From contig PLUM01000073.1 of the NCBI GenBank assembly GCA_003165465.1, forward strand, positions 1-46,530: a DNA stretch of 46,530 nucleotides, in the 5' to 3' direction. Positions 8,174 to 15,868 of this stretch are shown here, one piece after another. Both the position numbers and the translations under genes were made by a program. The stretch is from Acidobacteriota bacterium. Its GTDB lineage: Bacteria; Acidobacteriota; Terriglobia; Acidiferrales; UBA7541. The notes beneath the pieces were generated by a model, which was not told the DNA's origin, did not search any database, and saw nothing but the letters and a program-made list of their open reading frames with translations. Every line of letters starts with the position of its first letter. Positions within the stretch are counted from its first letter, which is position 1.

Positions 8174-8195
8174 TCCGAACAAAGGCTGGCAGTAG
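8174..8195. repeat. 22-bp direct repeat, copy 2
   Basis: Exact copy of 5122-5143. Here it encodes S-E-Q-R-L-A-V in frame with the recombinase remnant and marks the point where recombinase homology starts. Confidence 0.8.
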
Positions 8196-8533
8196 TGCGT
8201 AATCGGCTCGATCAAGCGTACCAGGACAAACTGGACGGCAAGATTACCGATGAATTCTGGGAGCGCAAGGCGGCAGAGTGGCAATCGGAAGAACCACAAG
8301 TGATAGCTGCTATCCGGGAAGTTGAAGCCGCGAAGCCTGAGCGAATGCTCGATGCGATGAGGATTTTAGAACTCGCGAATAAGGCTTATTTTCTTTACGT
8401 TAAGCAACCTCCGCAAGGAAAAGCCAAATTGCTACGAATGGTGCTTTCGAACTGCACTATAGATGCCGCAAGTATTTACCCGACAAATAGAAAGCCGTTC
8501 GATCTGATCTTTCAAAGAACGAAAAATGATAAG

Positions 8534-8582
8534 TGGTGCGCCCGGAGAGATTCGAACTCCCGACCCTCTGCTTCGAAGGCAG
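8534..8582 (-). tRNA. 3' fragment of tRNA-Arg (anticodon TCG), attachment-site relic
   Basis: Read on the minus strand, this is the 3' part of a tRNA. It has an anticodon arm with the 7-nt loop CTTCGAA (anticodon TCG, at 8572-8578 of the plus strand), a complete T-arm with GTTCGAATC, the 3' acceptor strand CGGGCGC and an encoded ACCA end. The D-arm and 5' acceptor strand are absent, so it is not a functional tRNA. A break inside the anticodon stem, next to a recombinase remnant, is what integration into a tRNA gene leaves behind. Confidence 0.75.
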
Positions 8583-8700
8583 TGAGGGTCGAATCTAAAT
8601 GCTTGTTCTGGTGTCGCTTACGAATCGCCGGACGCCTTCTAGTCCGCACAATGATACCTAGATACCTAACGAGACCTGCTGCGGCTTCTGGACACGGAAA

Positions 8701-8922
8701 TTAACGATCCAAACCGGCGCTCACGTGGTCTCGCTTGTGAGCCTCAAACTCTTCCAATAGTTTCCCTCTGTCATTTGAACCAGGCCGAAAGATAGTACCG
8801 CAAGCCGAGCACTCATAAACACCAGTCCAATTGCTTCTGCCGTTTCGGGCTTCCATTACAGCCTTGAGGCGAACCTTCGGATCTGTCATGCGATTCATTG
8901 ACAAAAGGAATAAGTTTCTCAT
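8701..8922 (-). CDS. Small zinc-finger-like protein, function unknown
   Basis: This frame encodes 73 residues, or 62 if translation starts at the internal ATG near 8889. The core is V-Y-E-C-S-A-C-G-T-I-F-R-P-G followed by a helix ending F-E-A-H-K-R-D-H. That arrangement, C-x2-C and H-x3-H about 20 residues apart, looks like a C2H2-type zinc site. I do not recognise a named family. No good ribosome site precedes either start. It lies just beyond the tRNA-Arg relic, so it may be cargo of the decayed element. It could bind nucleic acid, but that is only a guess from the metal motif. Confidence 0.5.
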   Translation of the reverse strand: MRNLFLLSMNRMTDPKVRLKAVMEARNGRSNWTGVYECSACGTIFRPGSNDRGKLLEEFEAHKRDHVSAGLDR

Positions 8923-9104
8923 TTCTGATCGATGCTCACTCGCGAGTATCGGTTAGACCCGGTAATCTTCTTGAAATACTCAAACTCGATCCCGAAGACG
9001 TGTCTCGTTCGCCGGAGCGCCCAACGAATTTTCCCGCCTTTCATCGTATCAACTCCGGGATCGCGGAACATTAGTATGGATTCATGAAATACATTCAGAT
9101 GCAA
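8919..9104 (-). CDS. Doubtful small ORF upstream of the zinc-finger-like gene
   Basis: This 61-codon frame is basic and its stop overlaps the start of the following frame by 4 nt, as coupled genes do. I recognise no family, and no clear ribosome site is visible. A shorter start at the internal M-K-G-G-K is possible. It is listed only because of the overlap. Confidence 0.25.
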   Translation of the reverse strand: MHLNVFHESILMFRDPGVDTMKGGKIRWALRRTRHVFGIEFEYFKKITGSNRYSRVSIDQK

Positions 9105-9134
9105 TTAGCTATTGCTCAACGAACCGCAAGATTC

Positions 9135-10715
9135 CTAATTTACTTTCCTCAACGTCCCGGGGGGCAGAGGGATTCGGATCAGCTGTCCAACTTCAAGGTG
9201 ATCGGGATCTTTCAGCCCAGGATTTAGGGTGCGGATTTCTTCCAACAGCTCAGTATCAAAATGTCCTGCATAAAGGAGACTGAGGTCTTTCAATGATTGT
9301 TGCGGCCGGACGATGACAGTTAGCACCTGACCTGCCCCACTATCTTGGGGGTCAGCACTGTAAGTCGTCCTAGTTGTAGGTTTGGATGGGTTGGCTGGGC
9401 TCAGCGACCAGCGGGCATTGGGAGAACCGAGAGCTGTGAAAACGTTGGCTTGCGCTGGTCCACCACGTTCCAGTATCGCGGGCAACAAGCTACCCAGCAA
9501 CAGTACGGCGGCTAATGCAGCGGCACGGAAGGGCCATCGCGGTAGGCTAACTTGTGCGCGCGATTTGTAGGTGAGTTGTGTTGTGGTTTGATGATAACCA
9601 CAGATCGGACTAGCAATAGGCGCGGAGTCAGGTCCTGAATTACTAGGAGAAAGAGAGGACTCAATCGGACTGGCCACAGGATCAGCAGTCGCGAGTCGTT
9701 GCGGGACAAGGGGTCCTATGTCCAAACGAGCCACAGCCTCTTGCACGATTTCGGAAGTCACCGTTCGGCACCCTCGGGCATGGGCGACCAGCAGCGAGTG
9801 ATAGCAGATGTTATTGATGTTTCTTGGAATACCCAGGCTTCGCTGCGCAATTAGGCTGACAGCGTATGGCTCGAAAAGTGGTTCGCCGCAATAGCCTGCT
9901 ACCTTGAGCCGGTGCTCCAGATACAAGGCTATCTCCGTCGCGGTGAGGGGCTCCAGATGGCTCAGAACCGCAATGCGCTGCCGCAATTGCAACAGTCGGG
10001 GCTGCGCGAGCTTTGCAGCCAATGGAGGCTGGCCGGCTAGGACAATTTGTAACAACTTGGTGTGATGAGTCTCGAAATTGGAAAGCATCCGGACTGTTTC
10101 AAGCACGGACTCGTCAAGATTTTGAGCTTCGTCCACGACCAAAACAAAACGTTTCCCAGCGAGCATCTCCTCAAACAATAGCTCGTTCAACTTATTGTGC
10201 ATCGCGACGAGACCCATTCTCTGGGCGTCGAAGTTCAAGTCGTGAAGGATGTACTGGAGAAACTCGCGCGAATCACATTGGGTTTGGAACAGAAATACGG
10301 TGCGTGCAGAATCGCGCAACTCTTCCAATAGCTGATACAACAAAGTAGTCTTACCCATCCCCGGCTCAGCGATCAGCGCCAAAAATCCTCTGTTTTCTCT
10401 GATTCCAAACGAAAGCGATGCGAGGGCCTCGCCGTGAGTTCGGCTAGCGTAGAGATACGCGGGGTCTGGAGTCATTCCAAAAGGTTCTTCTCGCAAACCG
10501 TAGAAATCCAGAATCGTCGGCGTCGACCCGTAATGTTGGTGATCATCTGACGAAGACTCCGCCGCTTCGCCTTGGTCACTTGAGGTTAGTTCTTTTTCGG
10601 CGGCGAGCCAATCAGCCATGTCATCACCACCTTGGCAGCCTCGCTGCGCATAGAACTCGTATGCGCGGTGCTCGATTTGTTGGCTCGCGGGGAATTTCTC
10701 CTTCATGTCAGACAT
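9135..10715 (-). CDS. ExeA/GspA-like AAA ATPase with C-terminal LysM-like domain
   Basis: It belongs to the secretion-ATPase family found in exosortase-associated EPS loci. Numbered from an upstream TTG at 10811, the N-terminus (~1-100) is low in conservation. The AAA core (~101-370) has F-Y-G-L-R-E-E-P-F-G, Walker A G-M-G-K-T-T (151-156) and Walker B V-V-D-E-A-Q (225-230). A transmembrane helix (~430-448) follows, then a periplasmic tail with a LysM-like fold (~500-552, with L-N-P-G-L and G-Q-L-I-R-I-P). LysM domains bind peptidoglycan, so the protein could couple ATP hydrolysis inside to the wall outside. The start is uncertain: ATG 10715 has GGAGG very close, ATG 10706 has better spacing. 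It is read away from the EPS operon and is paralogous to the ATPase at 14434. Confidence 0.78.
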   Translation of the reverse strand: MSDMKEKFPASQQIEHRAYEFYAQRGCQGGDDMADWLAAEKELTSSDQGEAAESSSDDHQHYGSTPTILDFYGLREEPFGMTPDPAYLYASRTHGEALASLSFGIRENRGFLALIAEPGMGKTTLLYQLLEELRDSARTVFLFQTQCDSREFLQYILHDLNFDAQRMGLVAMHNKLNELLFEEMLAGKRFVLVVDEAQNLDESVLETVRMLSNFETHHTKLLQIVLAGQPPLAAKLAQPRLLQLRQRIAVLSHLEPLTATEIALYLEHRLKVAGYCGEPLFEPYAVSLIAQRSLGIPRNINNICYHSLLVAHARGCRTVTSEIVQEAVARLDIGPLVPQRLATADPVASPIESSLSPSNSGPDSAPIASPICGYHQTTTQLTYKSRAQVSLPRWPFRAAALAAVLLLGSLLPAILERGGPAQANVFTALGSPNARWSLSPANPSKPTTRTTYSADPQDSGAGQVLTVIVRPQQSLKDLSLLYAGHFDTELLEEIRTLNPGLKDPDHLEVGQLIRIPLPPGTLRKVN

Positions 10716-10811
10716 GCCCTCCGAACTTGTCAGCCATCGGTGTAAGCCAGAATTCCCCTTTTTGAATTCCTGGTCCACCGACAATGTAAACGCGGCCCCG
10801 CCAGTATGCAA

Positions 10812-11649
10812 TGCCTCGATACCGCAGACCCCGTTGCTAGGTGTGCGTCAGGTGATTAAACTGGAATTTCCTTTTTGATCTCGAAAACAGCGCCATAGTA
10901 CACCCGTCTCGCTTATTCGCGACACTGTGAAATGATTTTCAACGGGAGCACTCCCGACTGCCTGCCATCCGCACCAGCACAGCCCGAAATTGCCCCAGAT
11001 TCCAGCCCGTTTTTGCAATACCTCTCCTTTCCCCAACCCCACTGTAGACAGATTCCGTTGCTGCCTTGGCCGCCAGCTCTCTATCCGGTCCGTAGCGCTA
11101 GCAGCGCGATCCGGCCCAGCATGCAAGATTAAGGATGTCACGAAGTATCTTGCCCTCAAGTCTATTGTGTTCTTCGTCTGCGAAATTTAGGGATTCAATT
11201 ATGTAGAGGGAGAAGTCCGTTAAAATGTTCTTTGAACTAGATTTCATGTCCGAGTCCTGTTGCGGACCTTCTCGGTCCAATTCATTCTTCCTGCTCACTA
11301 GGTGCCTATCCGATTTTGGAGATTTAGCCTCGCACGTTGGCCTTCTGGAGGGGTTGGTCTACCGAGGCTAGCGTTGCGTAGCGGGCAGGATCACGTTTAG
11401 GCCATCACGACGTTTTTCGCGCGAGTAGGAGAATGACGAGTTATCCAGGCCCGATGGGAACTCTTGCAGTCAGAGGAAAGCTAAGACGGCTCGACGCTTG
11501 CTGGATTCTGTTTCTTTTTTTGTGGGAATGTCATTCTGTATTTGTTCAGTTGGTTCCCTTTGCTCTGTTTGATACTAAGCCAGCCCTTGTTTTTTCTCGT
11601 GGTCCGTTTCCGCAAAGTTACTTCATCCGTAAAACAATGCCACGGCATC
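10812..11649. other. Long stretch without a supported gene
   Basis: About 840 bp lie between the two minus-strand genes. Frames of 60-140 codons occur on both strands, but none has a convincing start, conserved motif or recognisable family. The largest plus-strand frame (11433-11849) runs antisense into the regulator gene. The promoter of the ATPase gene should lie at the left end, but I cannot point to a clear box. Confidence 0.4.
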
Positions 11650-12330
11650 TCACATTTTTTGATGAACAGCGTAAAGCGCGAGTTCTGTCCGATTGGACGT
11701 TCCGAGCTTGTCAAACACTCGAAACATATAGTTTTTCACTGTGTTTTCGCTTAGGCTCAGCTGGCAGGCGATGTCGCGGTTTGTCATACCTTTGGCCACG
11801 AGTCGAACGACTCCTTGTTCTTGTTTGGTTAACAGCGCGACACCTTTAGTATTTAACATTTGCGGCGAAGCCGATTCAACTAGGGCATCAACTAGGAAAT
11901 GCAATTCTTCAGCACGAACCCAGATTTGTCCTTGGTGCACGGCCCGGACACACTCGCACAATGTTTCAAATAATTCGTCTCGGGAAATAACCCCGTGAGC
12001 TCCACCGCGAAAACTCTCGATGACAATGTCGCGCTCGGATGAATCGATCAGCATGATAGTCTTGCTCATCGAGCGACACGACTGTAGTTCCCGAAGAACC
12101 TTAAAGCCCGCGAGAGGTCCGTCACGCAAATTGGAAGCGATCACGGCAACGTCAGGCTTCTTCTCCTTCAATGCTTGCAGAGCTTCTTGGGATTCGGTTG
12201 CGCTGCAGACCACATCAAATCGATATCGGCTGCGCCTCAAAGCTGTTGCCATCAGTTGACAGTGCATACGACTGGCGTCGGCGATGATAACCGCGATGGA
12301 AGGGCCCTCTATTCTTGCCGCCTTTAACAT
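11650..12330 (-). CDS. NarL/LuxR-type response regulator with atypical receiver
   Basis: This 226-residue cytoplasmic regulator has a receiver-like domain (~11-130) and a C-terminal LuxR helix-turn-helix (~165-222; L-T-K-Q-E-Q-G-V-V-R-L, T-N-R-D-I-A, S-E-N-T-V-K-N-Y). In the receiver, the position of the phospho-acceptor aspartate is alanine (A65 in V-A-V-I-A-S-N-L). The usual Thr/Ser switch position is D96 and the conserved lysine is R117. The fold seems kept but phosphorylation on the normal site is not possible, so it may respond to protein partners or a ligand, or be constitutive. No histidine kinase is nearby. A perfect palindrome 154 bp upstream is a candidate operator. Its position at the head of the EPS locus suggests control of that locus. 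Confidence 0.8.
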   Translation of the reverse strand: MLKAARIEGPSIAVIIADASRMHCQLMATALRRSRYRFDVVCSATESQEALQALKEKKPDVAVIASNLRDGPLAGFKVLRELQSCRSMSKTIMLIDSSERDIVIESFRGGAHGVISRDELFETLCECVRAVHQGQIWVRAEELHFLVDALVESASPQMLNTKGVALLTKQEQGVVRLVAKGMTNRDIACQLSLSENTVKNYMFRVFDKLGTSNRTELALYAVHQKM

Positions 12331-12483
12331 TTGATGAGCTCCAGAATCCAGTCATTACACTTTGAGGGAATGAGACCTTATCAACCCGGTTCGCCGTTTG
12401 CAAGCAAACATCAGACCGACCTGTGGAAATGATGTGGAAGAAGTGATTCCGTCGAGCATTACAGAACTGTCAAATTGCAAACA

Positions 12484-12502
12484 GTACTAGCAATGCTAGT
12501 AC
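12484..12502. promoter_or_regulatory. 19-bp perfect palindrome, candidate operator
   Basis: Nine-base arms GTACTAGCA and TGCTAGTAC surround a single central A. This size and TAC...GTA layout suit a dimeric LuxR/NarL-type helix-turn-helix protein. The neighbouring regulator gene (start 12330) is the obvious candidate, by autoregulation or divergent control. Confidence 0.5.
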
Positions 12503-12561
12503 CCGCTCGTTGAAGAAGGCAGACCCCGGTTGCTGCACCTGTGTGCAGGCTCAGCAATTAA

Positions 12562-12670
12562 GACCCCGCGCATGAAACTGTGCGGGAGGAAGGGACTGTC
12601 GGTGTGAAACTAGGAAAGTCGGTGAGCCGGACCCAGCACTGCAACAGCAAGAACCGTCAATGTGTTACAG
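12562..12670 (+). ncRNA. Possible structured RNA leader, unidentified
   Basis: A stem CCCGCGCA/TGTGCGGG (one G-U pair, 6-nt loop) is followed by repeated GTCGGTG blocks, a GGAAAGTCGGTGAG stretch and CAGCACTGCAAC. The middle part weakly recalls the core of cobalamin riboswitches, but key blocks are missing or shortened. I cannot assign a class. Confidence 0.2.
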
Positions 12671-12823
12671 GGCGCAGGGACCTCCGCGCATCGTTCTTCT
12701 CCCTCGGCTCGGCTGCCAAGATTGGGCTTAACATTTTCTCTCATAGGGCCGCTTCTGGCAATTTCGCAATATCCCAAAATTCGATAAAGCAACGGTTCGT
12801 ATGCGCGAAAGCTGGCGCCACAA

Positions 12824-12891
12824 CTAGGTATAAAAGTATGTTTTCCCTAAGTACAAAAGTATGTTTTTGCTAAGTACAAAGCATGTTTTTT
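12824..12891. repeat. Three tandem 22-23-bp iterons
   Basis: Units begin at 12824, 12847 and 12870 and follow the pattern CTAAGTACAAAAGTATGTTTT with few changes. A fourth, broken unit may begin at 12892. The period of about two helix turns puts each unit on the same DNA face, typical of cooperative protein binding. They lie about 120-185 bp upstream of the PilZ gene start. Confidence 0.7.
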
Positions 12892-13007
12892 CTATAGATA
12901 TTCTAACCATTGCAGAATTTCTCTTGGAGGGCCATCGTAACAACCTGTTGCCATCGAACTGCACGGGGAAGACAAGAAAGCTGATCAGCTGTTCAAGAAG
13001 CTTGTGA

Positions 13008-13418
13008 TTGAATACCACCGTGATAAATCACAGACGAGCCATTCGCTACCCATTGCAGATGCCTGCTTCTTTCTCGTGGAAGGATGAAGAAGGGATTGTG
13101 CACCAGGGCAAAGGGCAAACTCGAAACATTAGCGAGAAGGGAGCATTCGTGGAGGCTGCCATCGTTCCACCTATCGGTTCTTCCGTTGAATTGCACTTTT
13201 CGTTACCGGCCCTTTCGGATTCGGGGCGCCAAATGCACGTTCTACACACGGGCGAAACCATTCGACTGGGAGGGACAGAACAAGCAGAGCATAGCGGTGG
13301 TTTTGCGATCACGAGTCAAAAGGTCATTTGGCGCTACGAGGACGGAAACAATTTCGACCGGAGCGAGAAAGAACTAGAAGGTGCGCAGGGGAAAATTGGA
13401 AAGCGCACGACGGTGTAA
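13008..13418 (+). CDS. PilZ-domain protein (putative c-di-GMP receptor)
   Basis: This 136-residue cytoplasmic protein is essentially a single PilZ domain. The N-terminal R-R-A-I-R-Y-P supplies the basic motif that contacts c-di-GMP. T-R-N-I-S-E-K-G-A-F-V matches the second motif (usually D/N-x-S-x-x-G), and beta strands follow to about residue 110; the tail is charged. No catalytic domain is present, so it probably relays the messenger to partner proteins. The start could be TTG 13008 or GTG 13020; neither has a strong ribosome site. As the first plus-strand gene of the EPS locus it suggests c-di-GMP control of polymer synthesis. A second PilZ protein lies at 19645. Confidence 0.75.
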   Translation: MNTTVINHRRAIRYPLQMPASFSWKDEEGIVHQGKGQTRNISEKGAFVEAAIVPPIGSSVELHFSLPALSDSGRQMHVLHTGETIRLGGTEQAEHSGGFAITSQKVIWRYEDGNNFDRSEKELEGAQGKIGKRTTV

Positions 13419-13498
13419 CTCATATTGAAGATTGAAAGTAAGCGCCGTCCGCGGGCCGTCTGGACGGAGTGTTTAGAGGATTGAGGGATTAAAACAAA

Positions 13499-13657
13499 AT
13501 GAAACATCTGAACAATTCTTATCGCAAATATTGGCGCAAAGTGCGGATCGCCATAGAGGCGCAACCTTTGGATTCGCGTATTTATGGGTCTGCCGGACCG
13601 GTTGGCGAAGAAGAGTTCGAAGCAGATAGAATTGTTGCAACGGCCCGAGCGATTTAG
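13499..13657 (+). CDS. Small hypothetical protein (52 residues)
   Basis: An ATG at 13499, with AGGGA about 10 nt upstream, opens a 52-codon frame. The N-terminal half is basic (Y-R-K-Y-W-R-K-V-R-I), the C-terminal half acidic (G-E-E-E-F-E-A-D-R). There is no signal peptide or membrane helix. I do not recognise it. Its direction and spacing fit the PilZ-to-NusG gene order, so it may be a genuine small gene of the operon. Confidence 0.35.
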   Translation: MKHLNNSYRKYWRKVRIAIEAQPLDSRIYGSAGPVGEEEFEADRIVATARAI

Positions 13658-13722
13658 CCACTGCTGAAAAGTTTGTAGTCAGTCGATTTCAAAACAAGAG
13701 ATGGGACTGAGAGGGCGAAGCT

Positions 13723-14283
13723 GTGTCTAGCTTGCAAATACATTTAAATTCCACGTCGCTACATCCTCCACTGAGTTTGGTCCCGGAGGAATCGAACTGG
13801 TATGCAATTCATACTAGGCCACGACATGAGAACTGGATTGCCGGGCAGCTTCAGGAAAAGAGAGTTTTCACGTTTCTCCCGCTGCTCCAACAAATCCACC
13901 AGTGGAGCGACCGGCGGAGCAAGGTGGAAGTCCCTATGTTTAGTTGTTATGCGTTTGTCCGCATCGTTCAGACTGCTGAGGAGCGCTTAAAGGTTCTGCG
14001 GACGCCAGGCGTACTTGGCTTCGTAGGCAGTGAACGACAAGGGACTCCGATCCCCGGTGAACAGATCGAGAATCTTCGCAAAGCGCTTAGGGAAAAGATT
14101 CCATGCGCAGTGCATCCCTTCATTCGAATAGGGCAGCGAGTTCGCGTTCGTGGAGGATCCCTCAACGGCATGGAAGGAATCCTCTTGCGCCAAGGCAAAG
14201 ATCAAAGCGTGATCGTATCGGTGGAACTGCTTCAACGATCTGTCGCGATTCAAGTCGAAGGGTATGAAGTCGAATCGGTTTAG
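13723..14283 (+). CDS. NusG-like transcription antiterminator (UpxY/RfaH type)
   Basis: This 186-residue protein is a specialised NusG paralogue that binds elongating RNA polymerase and keeps it going through long operons. The NGN domain (~25-120) starts N-W-Y-A-I-H-T-R-P-R-H-E and includes V-P-M-F-S-C-Y-A-F-V-R. A KOW motif follows (~133-165, I-G-Q-R-V-R-V-R-G-G-S-L-N-G-M-E-G). The GTG start is at 13723. Such paralogues commonly sit at the head of capsule or EPS operons and act on them; here more than 20 kb of polysaccharide genes follow on the same strand. No recruitment element could be identified with confidence. The core NusG would be encoded elsewhere. Confidence 0.85.
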   Translation: MSSLQIHLNSTSLHPPLSLVPEESNWYAIHTRPRHENWIAGQLQEKRVFTFLPLLQQIHQWSDRRSKVEVPMFSCYAFVRIVQTAEERLKVLRTPGVLGFVGSERQGTPIPGEQIENLRKALREKIPCAVHPFIRIGQRVRVRGGSLNGMEGILLRQGKDQSVIVSVELLQRSVAIQVEGYEVESV

Positions 14284-14433
14284 TTGAGGATCCTACGAAT
14301 GTCTCATCGGGTCCGGGGTCCTTCCCTTTTGCGTGTTGCACACGACAACTTTGTCGTTCGAAATAACGTCGCAATTCATAGATCTGGATCCACGCCGGAT
14401 GCTTCGAATCCAGTGCGGGTAGGGTGAACTGAT

Positions 14434-15738
14434 ATGAGCGAACCGGATATTCCCATCTCGCAAATTGGAGAAAGGTCTGCGCCTGTCCCCGTTCGAGAGG
14501 ACGCGGGGGATGCACCAGGTGTAGAGCGAATGTTCCTGCAACACTTTGGGCTCAATGAGCAGCCGTTCGGTGTAACCCCTGACCCACGATTCCTTTACCT
14601 TGGCCCCAAACACCGGCAAGCACTTACCGCCCTTACCTATGGCACCGAATTGAATCGAGGTTTTCTGACGTTAATTGCCAAGCCGGGAATGGGAAAAACT
14701 TCGCTGCTTTTCCAATATCTTGGCGCCTTGCGGAACAATGCCCGTACAGCTTTCTTGTTTCAAACCATGAGCGACGCACGGGATCTCATGCGTTACCTGC
14801 TTGCTGATCTCGGGCTAGACGGTACAGGCAAGGATCTCCCGGAGATGCACGCGATCCTGAACCAGGTCCTCATGGAGGAAATGCGCGCTGGCCGACGCCT
14901 CATCTTGGTCATTGACGAAGCACAGAACCTGGATGACAAGGCGCTCGAATTTGTCAGGCTGCTCTCAAACTTCGAGACGCCTTGGATGAAACTCATGCAG
15001 ATTGTCCTGGCAGGGCAGCCGCAGCTCGCCGAGAAGTTGGCCCAGCCTTCCATGGCGCAACTTCGGCAACGGGTTTCCTTCTCGATTCGGATCGATCCTT
15101 TCACTCGCGAGGAAGTGGATGCCTACGTCGATCATCGCCTTTGGGTTGCCGGATACAATGGGCCTTCTCTTTTCACCGTGGGCGCGCGGATGTTGCTTGC
15201 GGAACGTAGTGAAGGCATTCCTCGGAATATAAGTAATCTGTGCTTTTGTGCGATGTCGCTCGGCTGGGCCACGAAGACGAAAATTATTGACCGGGAAATG
15301 ATGCGCGACGTACTCGCCGACATGGATCCCGAATCGCCAGATGAAAAGCCAGACCCTTCGCCGAAATCCGCAGAGGAACCTAAGCAGGTCATCTCGATCG
15401 CTCCTCGCCCCGCGGTGCTCACGGTGATGGAACCGCCCGCGCGCGGATGGCTGACGAAGGTTTCCCTTGCGAGCGCTTTGCTACTTTCTCTGGGCTGGGC
15501 CGGAGTATATTTTAACTTTGAACAGCGACTTGGGTACTCCTGGCACGATATCGCGGCTGCCGTAAAAAGTTATCTTGTCCCGGCAGTGCCACCAGCGTCG
15601 CCGGCCCCGGGACTGCCGCACTCTCCCCAGGGCACTTTGATGGGCACAAGTTCAGAAGCGCCGACGGACGACAAGAATCCGGATGCGCCACTTCAAGGCA
15701 GGGCCGACATATTACGTCCACGCGGGGGTTCCAATTAA
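14434..15738 (+). CDS. ExeA-like secretion ATPase, exosortase-locus type
   Basis: This 434-residue ATPase resembles the putative secretion ATPase conserved in PEP-CTERM/exosortase EPS clusters. The AAA core (~34-300) includes F-L-Q-H-F-G-L-N-E-Q-P-F-G, Walker A G-M-G-K-T-S (85-90), Walker B V-I-D-E-A-Q (159-164) and the arginine-rich R-Q-R-V-S-F region. A single transmembrane helix (~345-365) is followed by a short proline-rich periplasmic tail, so the LysM-like domain of its paralogue at 9135 is missing. The start ATG has a purine-rich TAGGGTGA upstream. It directly precedes the chain-length gene, so it probably energises or regulates EPS export; direct evidence for the motor role is lacking in the family. 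Confidence 0.85.
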   Translation: MSEPDIPISQIGERSAPVPVREDAGDAPGVERMFLQHFGLNEQPFGVTPDPRFLYLGPKHRQALTALTYGTELNRGFLTLIAKPGMGKTSLLFQYLGALRNNARTAFLFQTMSDARDLMRYLLADLGLDGTGKDLPEMHAILNQVLMEEMRAGRRLILVIDEAQNLDDKALEFVRLLSNFETPWMKLMQIVLAGQPQLAEKLAQPSMAQLRQRVSFSIRIDPFTREEVDAYVDHRLWVAGYNGPSLFTVGARMLLAERSEGIPRNISNLCFCAMSLGWATKTKIIDREMMRDVLADMDPESPDEKPDPSPKSAEEPKQVISIAPRPAVLTVMEPPARGWLTKVSLASALLLSLGWAGVYFNFEQRLGYSWHDIAAAVKSYLVPAVPPASPAPGLPHSPQGTLMGTSSEAPTDDKNPDAPLQGRADILRPRGGSN

Positions 15739-15868
15739 CGGAAATGAATTGCCTGGTTCAGATACGTGGGCCGGTTCAGAACTGGATGTGTAATGAGAGG
15801 CTCGGCGCTTCCGAAGCTTCTTGGGGCATCCATCATCGCTGTGGTTACAAGATCGGCTGGGGGTTGGA

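Larger units (their letters stand above)
8174..8704 (+). pseudogene. C-terminal remnant of a serine site-specific recombinase
   Basis: The frame encodes about 175 residues that match the end of large serine recombinases. There is the coiled-coil segment R-N-R-L-D-Q-A-Y-x-D-K-L-D-G-K-I with E-F-W-E-R-K-A-A-E-W, then a C-terminal region ending F-D-L-I-F-Q-R-T-K-N. The catalytic serine domain and zinc ribbon are missing, and the reading begins at the 22-bp repeat. The last 55 codons run through an antisense tRNA fragment, giving the common C-A-R-R-D-S-N-S-R-P-S-A tail. It is thus the stump of an integrated element at its attachment site, not a working recombinase. Confidence 0.65.
12331..13007. 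other. Large regulatory-looking intergenic region
   Basis: This 677-bp region between the minus-strand regulator and the plus-strand PilZ gene contains no gene I can support. It does hold a 19-bp perfect palindrome (12484-12502), a GC-rich hairpin followed by a possibly structured stretch (~12562-12670), and three 22-23-bp tandem repeats (12824-12891). It is the likely control region for both directions. Confidence 0.5.

Noticed and set aside
11433..11849. 138-codon plus-strand open frame
   Set aside because: Overlaps the 3' part of the NarL-type regulator in antisense; no family motif or ribosome site.
12610..12670. Cobalamin riboswitch
   Set aside because: Only fragments of the core resemble it; several invariant blocks are missing and the next genes are not B12-related. 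Kept only as a weak structured-RNA candidate.
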